From contig JAMLHF010000042.1 in assembly GCA_023957275.1 (NCBI GenBank), forward strand, positions 1 through 37,178: a stretch of DNA of 37,178 nucleotides. The letters run 5' to 3'. Positions 8,387-16,805 of this stretch are shown here, piece by piece. This stretch comes from Lentimicrobium sp. (GTDB lineage: Bacteria > Bacteroidota > Bacteroidia > Bacteroidales > Lentimicrobiaceae). Every line of letters begins with the position of its first letter. The first letter of the stretch is position 1. Made by a program: the position numbers and the translations under genes. A model generated the notes under the pieces. The model was not told where the DNA came from. It was given only the letters and a program-made list of their open reading frames with translations, and searched no databases.

Positions 8387-9421
8387 ATGCGATATCGGTT
8401 GTTTTTTGCTTTATGTGTCCCACTTATGCTTTGGGGATGCCGGATCATCCCGCCGGTTCAGCAAAACGATGGTGAAACAAAGCAAGCCTCTGTATTTGAC
8501 AATAACACAATGCAGCGGCAGTTTGAAAGCCTCACCTTCCGGGTATACAGGATTGTAACCTATGTAACCTACGAATCACAGGTTTTTGAGCAAGGTAGCG
8601 GCCTTACGCTAAAGGATCTTGAAGGACAGGGTTTTGATTTTTCATTGATAAAGGCCCGTTTGACGCATAATGAATCTTTCAGCGGTACGGGAATCCTGAT
8701 TAAGGGGAATGCCGGGAAATCCCTGCTGCTGACCTGCGCGCATGTCATAGATTTTCCCGACACGGTTTTCACTTATGATGACAATGCCAGTTCATCCGGG
8801 CACCGGTACCTGCTGGGCTTGTCGGTGAAGACAAGTCAGGTGATTCAGGTCAGTGGCAACAATCTTCATTGCAGGGCCGAAATTCTTGTTTCCGATCCCG
8901 TCAATGATCTTGCGCTGCTCGAAATTCCGCCGGGTTCGGGAGAAGTTCATGGAGTAATCCCCATGGCTGCTGGAAGTGATCTTGCCTGGGGCGACAGGGT
9001 GTGGCTGACGGGCTATCCTTCGGGAAGGTTTATGATGACTTCCGGCCTTATAAGTAATCCGGGCAATTCCGATGGTTTACTGATGACCGATGCGCCTTTT
9101 AGTGAAGGCTACAGCGGTGCGCCTGCCTTTGTTTACGATCGGCGGGCAAACGGATTCCGGCTGGCCGGTATCGGGCGTTCTGTGGCCGCCCGAAGCAGTT
9201 ATGTGCTGCGTCCGGAAAAGGAGATCCATGAAGCGCCTTACAATATCTCCCTGCCCTATACCGGGCCCGTTTATGTGCGCACGGAGCGCGAACCGGCGCC
9301 CGGGGTCACTTTCCTTATCGGTAGCAGCATGCTGGATGATTTTCTGAAATCCTGTGATGCAGTGCTTCAATTGAACGGTTGGGGTGGCCTTGCCCGTGAA
9401 ATGAGGCAGGAAGTGAATTAG
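8387..9421 (+). CDS. lipoprotein trypsin-like serine protease (S1/HtrA-like fold)
   Basis: This 344-residue protein begins with a lipoprotein signal (LMLWGC, C18), so it should be anchored in the envelope facing the periplasm or surface. A chymotrypsin-type triad can be read: H119 in LLTCAHVID, D174 in NDLALLEI, S243 in GYSGAPAF. The serine motif is Y-S-G-A-P rather than the usual G-x-S-G-x-P. There is no PDZ domain, so it is not a full HtrA/DegP. Its stop overlaps the stop of the convergent ATL gene by 4 bases. Target proteins are unknown. Confidence 0.8.
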   Translation: MRYRLFFALCVPLMLWGCRIIPPVQQNDGETKQASVFDNNTMQRQFESLTFRVYRIVTYVTYESQVFEQGSGLTLKDLEGQGFDFSLIKARLTHNESFSGTGILIKGNAGKSLLLTCAHVIDFPDTVFTYDDNASSSGHRYLLGLSVKTSQVIQVSGNNLHCRAEILVSDPVNDLALLEIPPGSGEVHGVIPMAAGSDLAWGDRVWLTGYPSGRFMMTSGLISNPGNSDGLLMTDAPFSEGYSGAPAFVYDRRANGFRLAGIGRSVAARSSYVLRPEKEIHEAPYNISLPYTGPVYVRTEREPAPGVTFLIGSSMLDDFLKSCDAVLQLNGWGGLAREMRQEVN

Positions 9422-9771
9422 ATCCCGAGTTCCCGGGACGGGTCCCAGAATAGTTCTTTAAAATTCAATATTTTATCTTCTTCTACCACCGCGCCTTCCT
9501 GTTCAAGCAGTTTTCGCATCAGATCAGGATGGCCGAAATGATGTTTGCCGGTAAGCAAACCGTTGCGGTTAACCACCCGGTGTGCAGGTACCGGCTCCGG
9601 GCAACCGTGGGAGGCATTCATCGCCCATCCGACCATGCGCGCAGATCCCCGGCTGCCCAAAAATGCAGCGATGGCCCCGTATGAGGTAACCCTGCCGTAA
9701 GGGATCAGTTTTACGACCTCATAGACATTCTCAAAGAATGAAGCCCGGGCATCTGCCTTCACCGTTTTCAT
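9418..9771 (-). CDS. alkyltransferase-like (ATL) DNA-binding repair protein, MGMT family
   Basis: This 117-residue protein has the DNA-binding domain of O6-alkylguanine transferases: IPYGRVTSYGAIA, then SARMVGWAM and the active-site block. The acceptor cysteine of the PCHRV motif is replaced by alanine (P62-A63-H-R-V). It therefore cannot accept an alkyl group. By family knowledge such ATL proteins bind O6-alkylguanine and direct the lesion to nucleotide excision repair. Its start codon overlaps the trmB stop by 4 bases (ATGA), implying translational coupling. Length is normal for ATL. Confidence 0.9.
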   Translation of the reverse strand: MKTVKADARASFFENVYEVVKLIPYGRVTSYGAIAAFLGSRGSARMVGWAMNASHGCPEPVPAHRVVNRNGLLTGKHHFGHPDLMRKLLEQEGAVVEEDKILNFKELFWDPSRELGI

Positions 9772-10424
9772 TTTAATTTGAATCTCAGGTACTTGATAGG
9801 AATGCCCTGTGCGAGAAATATCTTTTCGTAATGGGTTTGTGTGAGCATCACATCTTCCGTTAATCCGCTGTTGTACAGATCGAACGTATGCATCAGCAGT
9901 TCATGGCCTTCAGCGGCAATTGTTTCGAGGGTATATTCAAAAAATGCAAGATTGTCGGTTTTCAGGTGTATGATGCTGCCGGGTTTGAGCAGGGTCTTAT
10001 ACCGGTTCAGGAACATTGGTGAAGTCAGCCGTTTTCTGGCTTTGGCAGGCTGGGGATCGGGAAATGTAATCCAGATGCCGCTCACCTCGCCCGGTGCAAA
10101 AGCGTTAAGTATCATATCGATACGCATGCGCAGAAAAGCCACATTGGGGAAGCCGTTTTCGAACGATGTCCTGGCGCCCCGCCATATTCTCGCCCCTTTG
10201 ATATCAACGCCTATATAGTTATTTTCCGGATATTTTTCTGCAAGGGCAACGGTGTACTCCCCTTTGCCGCATCCGAGTTCCAGGATGACGGGGTTTTCAT
10301 TTCCGAAAAAACCATGCCACTTGCCTTTTTGTTCGAAACCCCGGACCAGTTCTTCAAATGCCGGCTGGAAAAGGTGCGGAAAGGTGGCGTTTTCCGCGAA
10401 TCGGTCTAATTTTCGCTTGCTCAA
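9768..10424 (-). CDS. trmB: tRNA (guanine-N7-)-methyltransferase
   Basis: The enzyme transfers a methyl group from S-adenosylmethionine to N7 of G46 in tRNA variable loops. The 218-residue chain has the SAM-binding LELGCGKGEYT, the GVDIKGARIW segment, and the family signature W-I-T-F-P-D-P-Q-P with K-x-R-K-R-L. The downstream H-L-K-T-D-N block is also present. It is the upstream member of a coupled pair with the ATL gene and is preceded by a 116-base gap after the HU/SPOR gene. Cytoplasmic housekeeping enzyme. Confidence 0.95.
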   Translation of the reverse strand: MSKRKLDRFAENATFPHLFQPAFEELVRGFEQKGKWHGFFGNENPVILELGCGKGEYTVALAEKYPENNYIGVDIKGARIWRGARTSFENGFPNVAFLRMRIDMILNAFAPGEVSGIWITFPDPQPAKARKRLTSPMFLNRYKTLLKPGSIIHLKTDNLAFFEYTLETIAAEGHELLMHTFDLYNSGLTEDVMLTQTHYEKIFLAQGIPIKYLRFKLK

Positions 10425-10540
10425 TGACGGGATTATTATGGCCGGACCGTGGTTGTCCGGGATTAATGGCTTGCAAAAATAGCAAACAGCACCTTACCTG
10501 CAGTAAAACAGGGAGTCATGCGTAAGAATTTTTTCGCGGA

Positions 10541-11500
10541 TTACCTGCGGGTCAGCAGCCAGGCATCGGGAAATTTGCCATGGCGAAGTTCATTCATCTT
10601 GCTGATTGCCAGATCTTTGTTATTGAATCCGGCCGCGCTTACATGGTAAAGGCCCCGGCTGTTTTGCCCGGTTATGCGGGCATCGTATCCTGCAGCCCTG
10701 AGTTCACTTACCAATTTCTCGGCATTCTCCTGAATGCTGAAAGCCCCGGCAATTATAAAGTAAATGTCCGGCTTAACCGTTTCTGCTGGTTCGGGGGTGG
10801 CAACCGGCTCCGGGGTGATTTCGGCCGGGCTAACCGTATACGTTTTCACTTCAGGGGTGTCTGCAATCACCGGTGCCGGTGATTCGGTCCGGGCCGGAAG
10901 CAGGGATGCGTAGTTATTCTTCAGCCGGGTCAGGCCTCCGGTATTCAGTGCACTCCATAAAGAAATGGCGGCAAGGGGCAGCAGTATGGCGGCCCACCTG
11001 AGTGTGGAAGGAAGCTTGCGCATGGAAGGCACTGCACGGCTTCCGGTCAGGCTGCGGCTGATCTTTTCCTGGAAACCTTCCTGATTAACAGGTTCGGAAG
11101 TAAATGGAACAAGGCCGAAGGCATCATCCAGAAAGTTTACTCCCTTTTCAGGAATAAAACTCAGGTTGTTCTCACGATCGGCAATAAGTTGCCCAACCCC
11201 TGTCAACCTGATTTCACCTTTTTTACTCAGCAGGTTCAACAACCCGTTCACTTCTGTCTCTATCAGCCTGTTGGCTTCAGCAAAGGTAATCTTATCGGTG
11301 GATGCGATGGCGTTGGCCAGGATACCGTCGTTGTTGCATAACCTGGCATTGAAAGCAAGTTGCCTTGATGGAGGCATGAAGGTATGCGTTACCGGGTGAA
11401 TGGTAGCCGGGGTGTAATTGGCAATGAATCCGCCAAGACCGGGGATAATCACGCAATCATGCTCAAACAGTAAGTTACAGATGTACTTTTCAAGATTCAT
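10541..11500 (-). CDS. HU-CCDC81 and SPOR domain membrane protein
   Basis: A 319-residue protein in three parts. Residues 1-~120 form an HU-like fold of the CCDC81 type (I-I-P-G-L-G-G-F near the start). A single membrane helix lies at about 168-186 (WAAILLPLAAISLW). After a proline-rich linker (~205-245), the last ~75 residues are a SPOR domain (YFIIAGAFS... and G-Y-D-A-R). SPOR domains bind denuded septal peptidoglycan, so this protein probably links the cell-division site to the cytoplasm or nucleoid. This architecture is characteristic of Bacteroidota. It seems to be its own transcription unit between kdsB and trmB. Confidence 0.87.
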   Translation of the reverse strand: MNLEKYICNLLFEHDCVIIPGLGGFIANYTPATIHPVTHTFMPPSRQLAFNARLCNNDGILANAIASTDKITFAEANRLIETEVNGLLNLLSKKGEIRLTGVGQLIADRENNLSFIPEKGVNFLDDAFGLVPFTSEPVNQEGFQEKISRSLTGSRAVPSMRKLPSTLRWAAILLPLAAISLWSALNTGGLTRLKNNYASLLPARTESPAPVIADTPEVKTYTVSPAEITPEPVATPEPAETVKPDIYFIIAGAFSIQENAEKLVSELRAAGYDARITGQNSRGLYHVSAAGFNNKDLAISKMNELRHGKFPDAWLLTRR

Positions 11501-11626
11501 AACAACGGTTTTACTTCAAAGGAGCCGGGTTAAATAACTTATTCGGAATGTCTTCCGGTTCCTGCCTGATCACAGGTTATGCCCCTGTCAAACGCAGCGC
11601 TAAGATAAAGGGTTGAAACCGCTTTT

Positions 11627-12406
11627 TCAAGCGATGTTGGTAAGTTTTGATAAGTCTTCAGGAGTGTCAATGCCAATGGTTTCAAAATCAGTGATATTGG
11701 TCTGAATGGAGTATCCGTTCCATAGCCAGCGCAACTGCTCCAGCGATTCAGCGGTTTCGGGCGGGGCAGGCGGAAGCATTGAAATTTCCTGCAACGTTTG
11801 CGTGCGGTAGGCATATATGCCGATATGCCTGTAAAATGTGAATGCCGATGTCCATGCTTCATCAGGATGCTGCCTGATATGCGGAATGGGCGACCTGCTG
11901 AAAAGCAGGGCCCTGCCGGTTTTGTCAGTAACCACCTTTACCACGTTGGGATTGAACAGGTCTTCCGTTTTATCGATAACCTTGATCAGGGTGGCAATCC
12001 GGGTTTCGTTGCTGCTGAATAAGCTAACCACACTTTCGATCTGCTCCGGACGGATGGTTGGTTCATCGCCCTGGATATTGACTGCAATATCATAGTGTTC
12101 ACCGTTTCCGGCAAGCATTCTTAAGGTCTCCGCAATGCGGTCCGTTCCGCTGGGGTGGTGCGGGCTGGTCATGATAACCCTTCCTCCGAAACCGGTGACA
12201 TGATCGGCAATTCTGCCATCGTCAGTGGCCACGATCACGGCGTTAAGCAGCGCACAGCCGGAGGCCTGTCTATAAACCCGTTCAATCATGCTCATTCCCC
12301 GGATCATCACCAGGGGTTTCCCCGGAAAACGGGTGGAGGCGTATCTGGCCGGGATGATGCCGGCAACAGTAAGGCCGGTATCAGAAAAGTCCATGGATTT
12401 CGGCAT
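11627..12406 (-). CDS. kdsB: 3-deoxy-manno-octulosonate cytidylyltransferase
   Basis: KdsB activates Kdo with CTP to CMP-Kdo for lipid A-core assembly. The protein has the nucleotide-binding start GIIPARYASTRFPGKPL, then VATDD, the HPSGTDRIAE motif and NIQGDEP. The frame extends to 12418 only from a TTG. ATG codons at 12406 and 12394 are both possible, and either overlaps the end of the deoxynucleoside kinase gene, so translation is probably coupled. Third gene of the GH3 - kinase - kdsB run. Its presence shows that the host makes Kdo-containing LPS. Confidence 0.94.
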   Translation of the reverse strand: MPKSMDFSDTGLTVAGIIPARYASTRFPGKPLVMIRGMSMIERVYRQASGCALLNAVIVATDDGRIADHVTGFGGRVIMTSPHHPSGTDRIAETLRMLAGNGEHYDIAVNIQGDEPTIRPEQIESVVSLFSSNETRIATLIKVIDKTEDLFNPNVVKVVTDKTGRALLFSRSPIPHIRQHPDEAWTSAFTFYRHIGIYAYRTQTLQEISMLPPAPPETAESLEQLRWLWNGYSIQTNITDFETIGIDTPEDLSKLTNIA

Positions 12407-12995
12407 TGATTTTATCAATTACCACCGCCAGATCTTCGGGTTTTTCCGAAAAATTGAGGTTGTCCACCTCCACAACCAGCAGTTTGCCCAGTTTGTAGCC
12501 GCCTATCCATGCTTCGTAGCGGTCGTTCAGACTTTTCAGGTAATCCAGCCTGATGGAATTCTCATAATCCCTGCCGCGTTTCTGAATCTGCGAAACCAGG
12601 GTAGGTACACTTGCCTTGAGATAGATCAGCAGGTCGGGTGGTTTTACAAAAGTGCTCATCAGTTCAAACAGGGAGGAGTAATTCTGAAAGTCACGGGTAG
12701 TCATCAGGTTCATCGAGTGCAGGTTAGGGGCGAAGATGTATGCGTCTTCATAAATGGTCCTGTCCTGAACCACCGTTTTGCCGCTGTTCCTGATTTCAAT
12801 AATCTGTCTGAACCTGCTGTTGAGGAAGTAAACCTGCAGGTTGAACGACCAGCGTTGCATATCCTCATAGAAACTGGGGAGATACGGATTGGTTTCAACA
12901 TCTTCGAAATGGGCCTGCCAGCCAAAATGCTTGGCAAGTAACCCGCAGAGGGTGGTTTTCCCTGAACCGATATTTCCGGCGATGGCTATATGCAT
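12381..12995 (-). CDS. deoxynucleoside kinase (dNK/dGK family)
   Basis: A 204-residue salvage enzyme that phosphorylates deoxynucleosides at the 5' position. The P-loop GNIGSGKTT is at residues 7-15. The substrate-side block VVQDRTIYEDAYIF carries the D-R-x-x-x-E-D motif typical of the family, and K-R-G-R-x-Y-E forms the lid. Bacteroidota dNKs of this length usually act on deoxyadenosine or deoxyguanosine, but specificity cannot be read here. It lies 38 bases after the GH3 gene and overlaps kdsB, so it is the middle gene of an operon. Confidence 0.9.
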   Translation of the reverse strand: MHIAIAGNIGSGKTTLCGLLAKHFGWQAHFEDVETNPYLPSFYEDMQRWSFNLQVYFLNSRFRQIIEIRNSGKTVVQDRTIYEDAYIFAPNLHSMNLMTTRDFQNYSSLFELMSTFVKPPDLLIYLKASVPTLVSQIQKRGRDYENSIRLDYLKSLNDRYEAWIGGYKLGKLLVVEVDNLNFSEKPEDLAVVIDKINAEIHGLF

Positions 12996-13033
12996 TGGAT
13001 TTGTTTTGTATAGTGTCTTAACGGGATTAATTG

Positions 13034-14548
13034 TCAGCCCTTACGGCTCATTTCCAGGATCTCATCCACATATTTGCGGTCGTTGGAAAGCCTGGGGACT
13101 TTGTACTGTCCGCCGAGCCTGTCCCTGAGTTTAAGCCATTGGTAAAAGGTGCCCGGCGCCATTGGTTTAACAATCGGGTTTCCGAGGATCATGTTGTGAT
13201 ACCGTTTGGCTTCATAGTCGGAGTTCAGCGATTTTAATGCGTTATCCAACACTTCGGCGAAGTAGTAGAGATCTTCAGGCGGGGTGGCGAATTCAATCAG
13301 CCATTCGTGCGCCCCGCTTCCGGTATCTCCGAAATATACCGGTGCAGCCGTATATTCATTCAGCATGGCGCCGGTTTTAGCGCAGGCGCAGTCAAGGGCT
13401 TTCTGCGCATTGTCAATGATCAGTTCCTCCCCGAAGGCATTGATGTAATTTTTTGTTCTGCCGGTGATCCTGATCCGGTATGGGTCGGTAGAGGTAAAGG
13501 TAATTGTATCACCGATCTTATACCGCCACAAACCGGCATTGGTGCTGATGATCATGGCATAGTTGATGCCGGGTTTCACATCGCCGAGTGGCACCGGTTT
13601 GCCCTGTCCGGTGCCTTCATCATCCAACGGAAGGAATTCATAAAAAATGCCATAATCCAGCATCAGCAGCATATCATCAGCCACGATCCGGTCCTGAATC
13701 CCGAAAAAGCCTTCGGAGGCATTATAGGTTTCAAGATAGTTCATGGGCTCCGGAATCAGTTTTTTAAACTGACTGCGGTAAGGGGTAAAGCTGACACCTC
13801 CATGGATAAAAAGCTCAAGGTTGGGCCACACTTCCCTGATATCCTCCTTACCTGTAATTTCTAATATGCGTTTCAGAAGAACCAGGGTCCACGAAGGGAC
13901 GCCCGTTATATTTGTTACGTCTTCCTTACTCGTTATGGATGCTATTTTTTCAATTTTTTGCTCCCATTCACTCATCAGCGCGACGGAAAGTTCCGGGGTG
14001 CGGATCAGTTCGATCCAGGAGGGGAGGTTTTCCATCAGGATTGCTGAAACATCACCTACCATCGTCCCGGCCTCCGGGTTGTCAGGAAAATGTGAACCGC
14101 CCATTCCCAGCAACTTACCGGTGAAAATCCGGGTATCCGGATTGTTGTTGCAGTAAATGGATAACAGGTCTTTTCCGCCCTTGAAATGGCATTCGTCCAG
14201 CGCTTCCTGACTTACAGGAATAAATTTGCTTCTGTCGCTGGTCGTTCCTGATGATTTGGCAAACCATTTAACTTCCGAATTCCAGAGAAGATTCTGTTCC
14301 CCCTTCCGGAGACGGTCGATATATGGCTTAAGGTCCTCGTACTCGGTCAACGGAACATGCCGGGCAAAGGCTTCATAGTTTTCAATGCCGGCATACCCGT
14401 ATTTTTTTCCCCATTCCGTGTTCCGTGCCGAAAGGATCAACCGCCTGAACCATTCTTCCTGGACATCGTGGGGGTATTTCATGAAAAGCTCAAGCTGATG
14501 CATGCGTTTTTTCATGAACCATGAAATCACGGAATTGATTATCGTCAT
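13034..14548 (-). CDS. GH3 auxin-responsive promoter family protein (acyl-adenylating fold)
   Basis: This roughly 505-residue protein is related to plant GH3 acyl-acid amido synthetases, members of the ANL adenylating superfamily. Visible landmarks are the ATP-binding FAKSSGTTSDRSKFIPVS, the Y-N-A-S-E-G-F-F-G segment and the G-L-W-R-Y-K-I-G-D-T core with R-I-T-G-R-T-K-N-Y-I-N-A-F-G-E-E. Bacterial substrates are unknown; amide bond formation between an acyl acid and an amino compound is inferred. The frame opens with a TTG at 14608. ATG 14566 is possible, and ATG 14548 is chosen because relatives begin near this M-x-I-x-N-S. First gene of a three-gene operon. Confidence 0.87.
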   Translation of the reverse strand: MTIINSVISWFMKKRMHQLELFMKYPHDVQEEWFRRLILSARNTEWGKKYGYAGIENYEAFARHVPLTEYEDLKPYIDRLRKGEQNLLWNSEVKWFAKSSGTTSDRSKFIPVSQEALDECHFKGGKDLLSIYCNNNPDTRIFTGKLLGMGGSHFPDNPEAGTMVGDVSAILMENLPSWIELIRTPELSVALMSEWEQKIEKIASITSKEDVTNITGVPSWTLVLLKRILEITGKEDIREVWPNLELFIHGGVSFTPYRSQFKKLIPEPMNYLETYNASEGFFGIQDRIVADDMLLMLDYGIFYEFLPLDDEGTGQGKPVPLGDVKPGINYAMIISTNAGLWRYKIGDTITFTSTDPYRIRITGRTKNYINAFGEELIIDNAQKALDCACAKTGAMLNEYTAAPVYFGDTGSGAHEWLIEFATPPEDLYYFAEVLDNALKSLNSDYEAKRYHNMILGNPIVKPMAPGTFYQWLKLRDRLGGQYKVPRLSNDRKYVDEILEMSRKG

Positions 14549-14722
14549 CTGGAACTGTTTTGTCATTACAAAATTAATTTTTAATCCGTAACCACCACGG
14601 GCTTTCAATGCGAATGATCCTTTTTTGGAAAAAGAATTTTTCCGCCCCTGCCCGGGGTTAGTTCACAGGTCTTTGCCCGGCTGAAAGTTTAAGAATACAG
14701 GCAGATTATGCACGAATGCATG

Positions 14723-14730
14723 TATATTTG
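14723..14730 (+). promoter_or_regulatory. Bacteroidota -7 promoter element of ispE
   Basis: TATATTTG is an exact TAnnTTTG match 26 bases before the ispE start. A -33 TTTG at the normal spacing is not clear. Confidence 0.6.
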
Positions 14731-14756
14731 CATTAACGCGGAGAAATTGCTGCCTT

Positions 14757-15569
14757 ATGATCGTATTTCCAAACGCAAAGATTAATCTGGGCCTCAGGAT
14801 TCTGAGAAAAAGAACCGATGGATTTCATGACATTGAAACCATTATGATTCCTATTGGCCTGTCAGATGCATTGGAGATTGTTCCTTCCGCTGACGGAAAA
14901 TTTGCATTCACCGCTTCAGGAATTGCAATTCAGAGCGATCCGGAAGAGAACCTTTGCGTTAAGGCTTTCAGGATGATGCAGCGGAAGTACGGGCTTCCGG
15001 AAGTAAAAATTCACCTGCATAAAGCGATACCGGCCGGGGCCGGGCTTGGCGGGGGATCGTCGGATGCCGCCTTTGCCCTGAAGCTGACCCGGCGGTTGTT
15101 CAGCATTAAAGTTTGCGGAAGTGAATTACTCGAAATGGCGGCTGCCCTGGGCAGCGACTGTCCCTTTTTTATCGAAAACAAAACCTCCGTTGCCGCTGGC
15201 CGGGGAGAGGCGCTGCAGCCTTTTCCCTTGTCCCTGAAGGGATATCACCTTTTACTGGTTAAACCGGATATTAATGTTTCCACGCCCTGGGCCTACAACA
15301 ATATTACCCCGTCCGGGATACCGCTTCCGGCCCCTGATCAGCTTCGTGAAACGGAAGCCTGGGATGCGATGCTTGTCAATGATTTTGAGCCGGCAGTGAT
15401 GAAAACTTATCCGGAGATAAAGGAGGTTCGTGACAGGATCCGGGACCTGGGCGCATTTTATACCGCCATGAGTGGCAGCGGTTCTGCGGTTTTCGGATTA
15501 TTTAAAAGCGCTCCTTTAGTGAGTAAGGAAGATTTCAGCGGGATGTTTGTCTGGCAGGAATTGTGCTGA
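14757..15569 (+). CDS. ispE: 4-diphosphocytidyl-2-C-methyl-D-erythritol kinase
   Basis: IspE phosphorylates CDP-methylerythritol in the MEP (non-mevalonate) isoprenoid pathway. The 270-residue chain is a GHMP kinase: N-terminal F-P-N-A-K-I-N-L-G-L, glycine-rich ATP loop PAGAGLGGGSSDAA (92-105), the G-S-D-C-P-F-F block and the C-terminal M-S-G-S-G-S-A-V-F-G loop. Length is normal. The gene is monocistronic, divergent from the GH3 operon and convergent with the lptG-like gene; no clear terminator is visible in the 112-base gap. Cytoplasmic. Confidence 0.95.
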   Translation: MIVFPNAKINLGLRILRKRTDGFHDIETIMIPIGLSDALEIVPSADGKFAFTASGIAIQSDPEENLCVKAFRMMQRKYGLPEVKIHLHKAIPAGAGLGGGSSDAAFALKLTRRLFSIKVCGSELLEMAAALGSDCPFFIENKTSVAAGRGEALQPFPLSLKGYHLLLVKPDINVSTPWAYNNITPSGIPLPAPDQLRETEAWDAMLVNDFEPAVMKTYPEIKEVRDRIRDLGAFYTAMSGSGSAVFGLFKSAPLVSKEDFSGMFVWQELC

Positions 15570-15681
15570 ATTTCCCGGTGAGGAAAGATTTACAGATTAC
15601 CGTTTAATAAAATCAATCACAATTTTAAATTGCGAGTCGGGACAGTCAGGCCGTTGAACTGCTGCCCTGCTGATATCTTTG

Positions 15682-16758
15682 TTATTTGGGTGCCACCCTG
15701 AGCAGGTAAATGCCAAGCAGTCCAAAGATAAAATTGGGAATCCAGACGGCAACTACGGGCGGCAGATTCCCGAAGGTGGCAAACACGGTGGTTACCTGCA
15801 TAAACAGGATAAATGCAAAGCAGATCGTAATGCCTACCCCGAGGTTGAAGCCAATGCCCCCCCTGACTTTCCGGCTCGAGAGGGATACCCCGATCAGGGT
15901 CAGGACAATGGTCGCAAACGGGAACGCGATCCTTTTATGCTTTTCAATCTGGAATTTCATCAGATTCCCGGATCCGCGCATTTTTTCGGCATTGATAAAA
16001 TCGCGTAACTCCCGGTAATTCATATAAATGGCATCATCCACATCCACGGCAAAATCTTCAGGCCTCAAATTCAGCAGGGTATCAAACTTTTGTCCGCGGG
16101 TGATTATTTCCCCGCTTTCCTGAATTTGTCTTTTTACCCAGTTTTCTATTTTCCACATGCCGGTGATGCTGTCCCACCTCAGGTAATCGCTGCTGAGCTT
16201 GTAGTCCATACCTCCCTCGTGATAACCTTCCAGCGAAAAGCGGTAACCTGACTTGTTCTTCATGTCAAAGCTTTCGACATAGGCAAAAACACCGGGGCTG
16301 ATCTGCATATGGATATTGTTCATATTCGCCTTGCGCTGGCTTTTAAGGTATTTTTTCTGGAACTCCTGCATGTTCTTGCTGGTTTCAGGGATCACAAAAT
16401 TGGTCAGTCCGAACGACATCAGGGCAAGGAAAAGCGAGGAGATCAGGTAAGGCCTTAGCATGCGCCTGAAACTGACGCCGCTGTTGAGTATGGCAACAAT
16501 CTCGGTGTTGGCGGCCAGTTTTGAAGTAAAGAAAATAACGGCTATAAACGTGAACAGCGCGCTGAAAAGGTTGATAAAATAGGGGATGAAATTGGCGTAA
16601 TACTGGAAGATGATAGCTTCGAGCGGGGGCTTGCGTTCCAGAAAGTCATCAATTTTTTCAGAAATATCAAAAATAATGATGATAACCGCCAGCAAGGCAA
16701 TGGCATAGAAGAAAGTGCCCAGGAACTTGCGTATGATGTAGAGGTCAAGTTTTTTCAT
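15682..16758 (-). CDS. LptF/LptG-family permease (YjgP/YjgQ)
   Basis: A 358-residue inner-membrane protein of the LPS export ABC transporter. Three helices lie near the N terminus (about residues 13-33, 50-75, 95-120). A long periplasmic domain covers ~125-270 and further helices follow at ~275-355, the usual LptF/G layout. Hallmarks are the N-terminal LDLYIIRKFLGTFFYAI and the ILNSGVSFRRMLRP coupling segment. It would pull lipopolysaccharide from the inner membrane towards LptA/C. F and G cannot be separated by eye, so no symbol is given. It follows tgt by 47 bases on the same strand, a likely operon. Confidence 0.9.
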   Translation of the reverse strand: MKKLDLYIIRKFLGTFFYAIALLAVIIIIFDISEKIDDFLERKPPLEAIIFQYYANFIPYFINLFSALFTFIAVIFFTSKLAANTEIVAILNSGVSFRRMLRPYLISSLFLALMSFGLTNFVIPETSKNMQEFQKKYLKSQRKANMNNIHMQISPGVFAYVESFDMKNKSGYRFSLEGYHEGGMDYKLSSDYLRWDSITGMWKIENWVKRQIQESGEIITRGQKFDTLLNLRPEDFAVDVDDAIYMNYRELRDFINAEKMRGSGNLMKFQIEKHKRIAFPFATIVLTLIGVSLSSRKVRGGIGFNLGVGITICFAFILFMQVTTVFATFGNLPPVVAVWIPNFIFGLLGIYLLRVAPK

Positions 16759-16805
16759 GCTTTTCTGCCGGTGCCGGGATTGTTAACGGGCTTCGGTTGT
16801 CTTTA

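Noticed and set aside
13307-13864. 185-codon open frame on the + strand
   Set aside because: It lies opposite the strongly supported GH3 gene and has no family features; it is a shadow frame. The same applies to the 248-codon frame opposite nadE (3226-3972) and the frames opposite mrp, tgt and kdsB.
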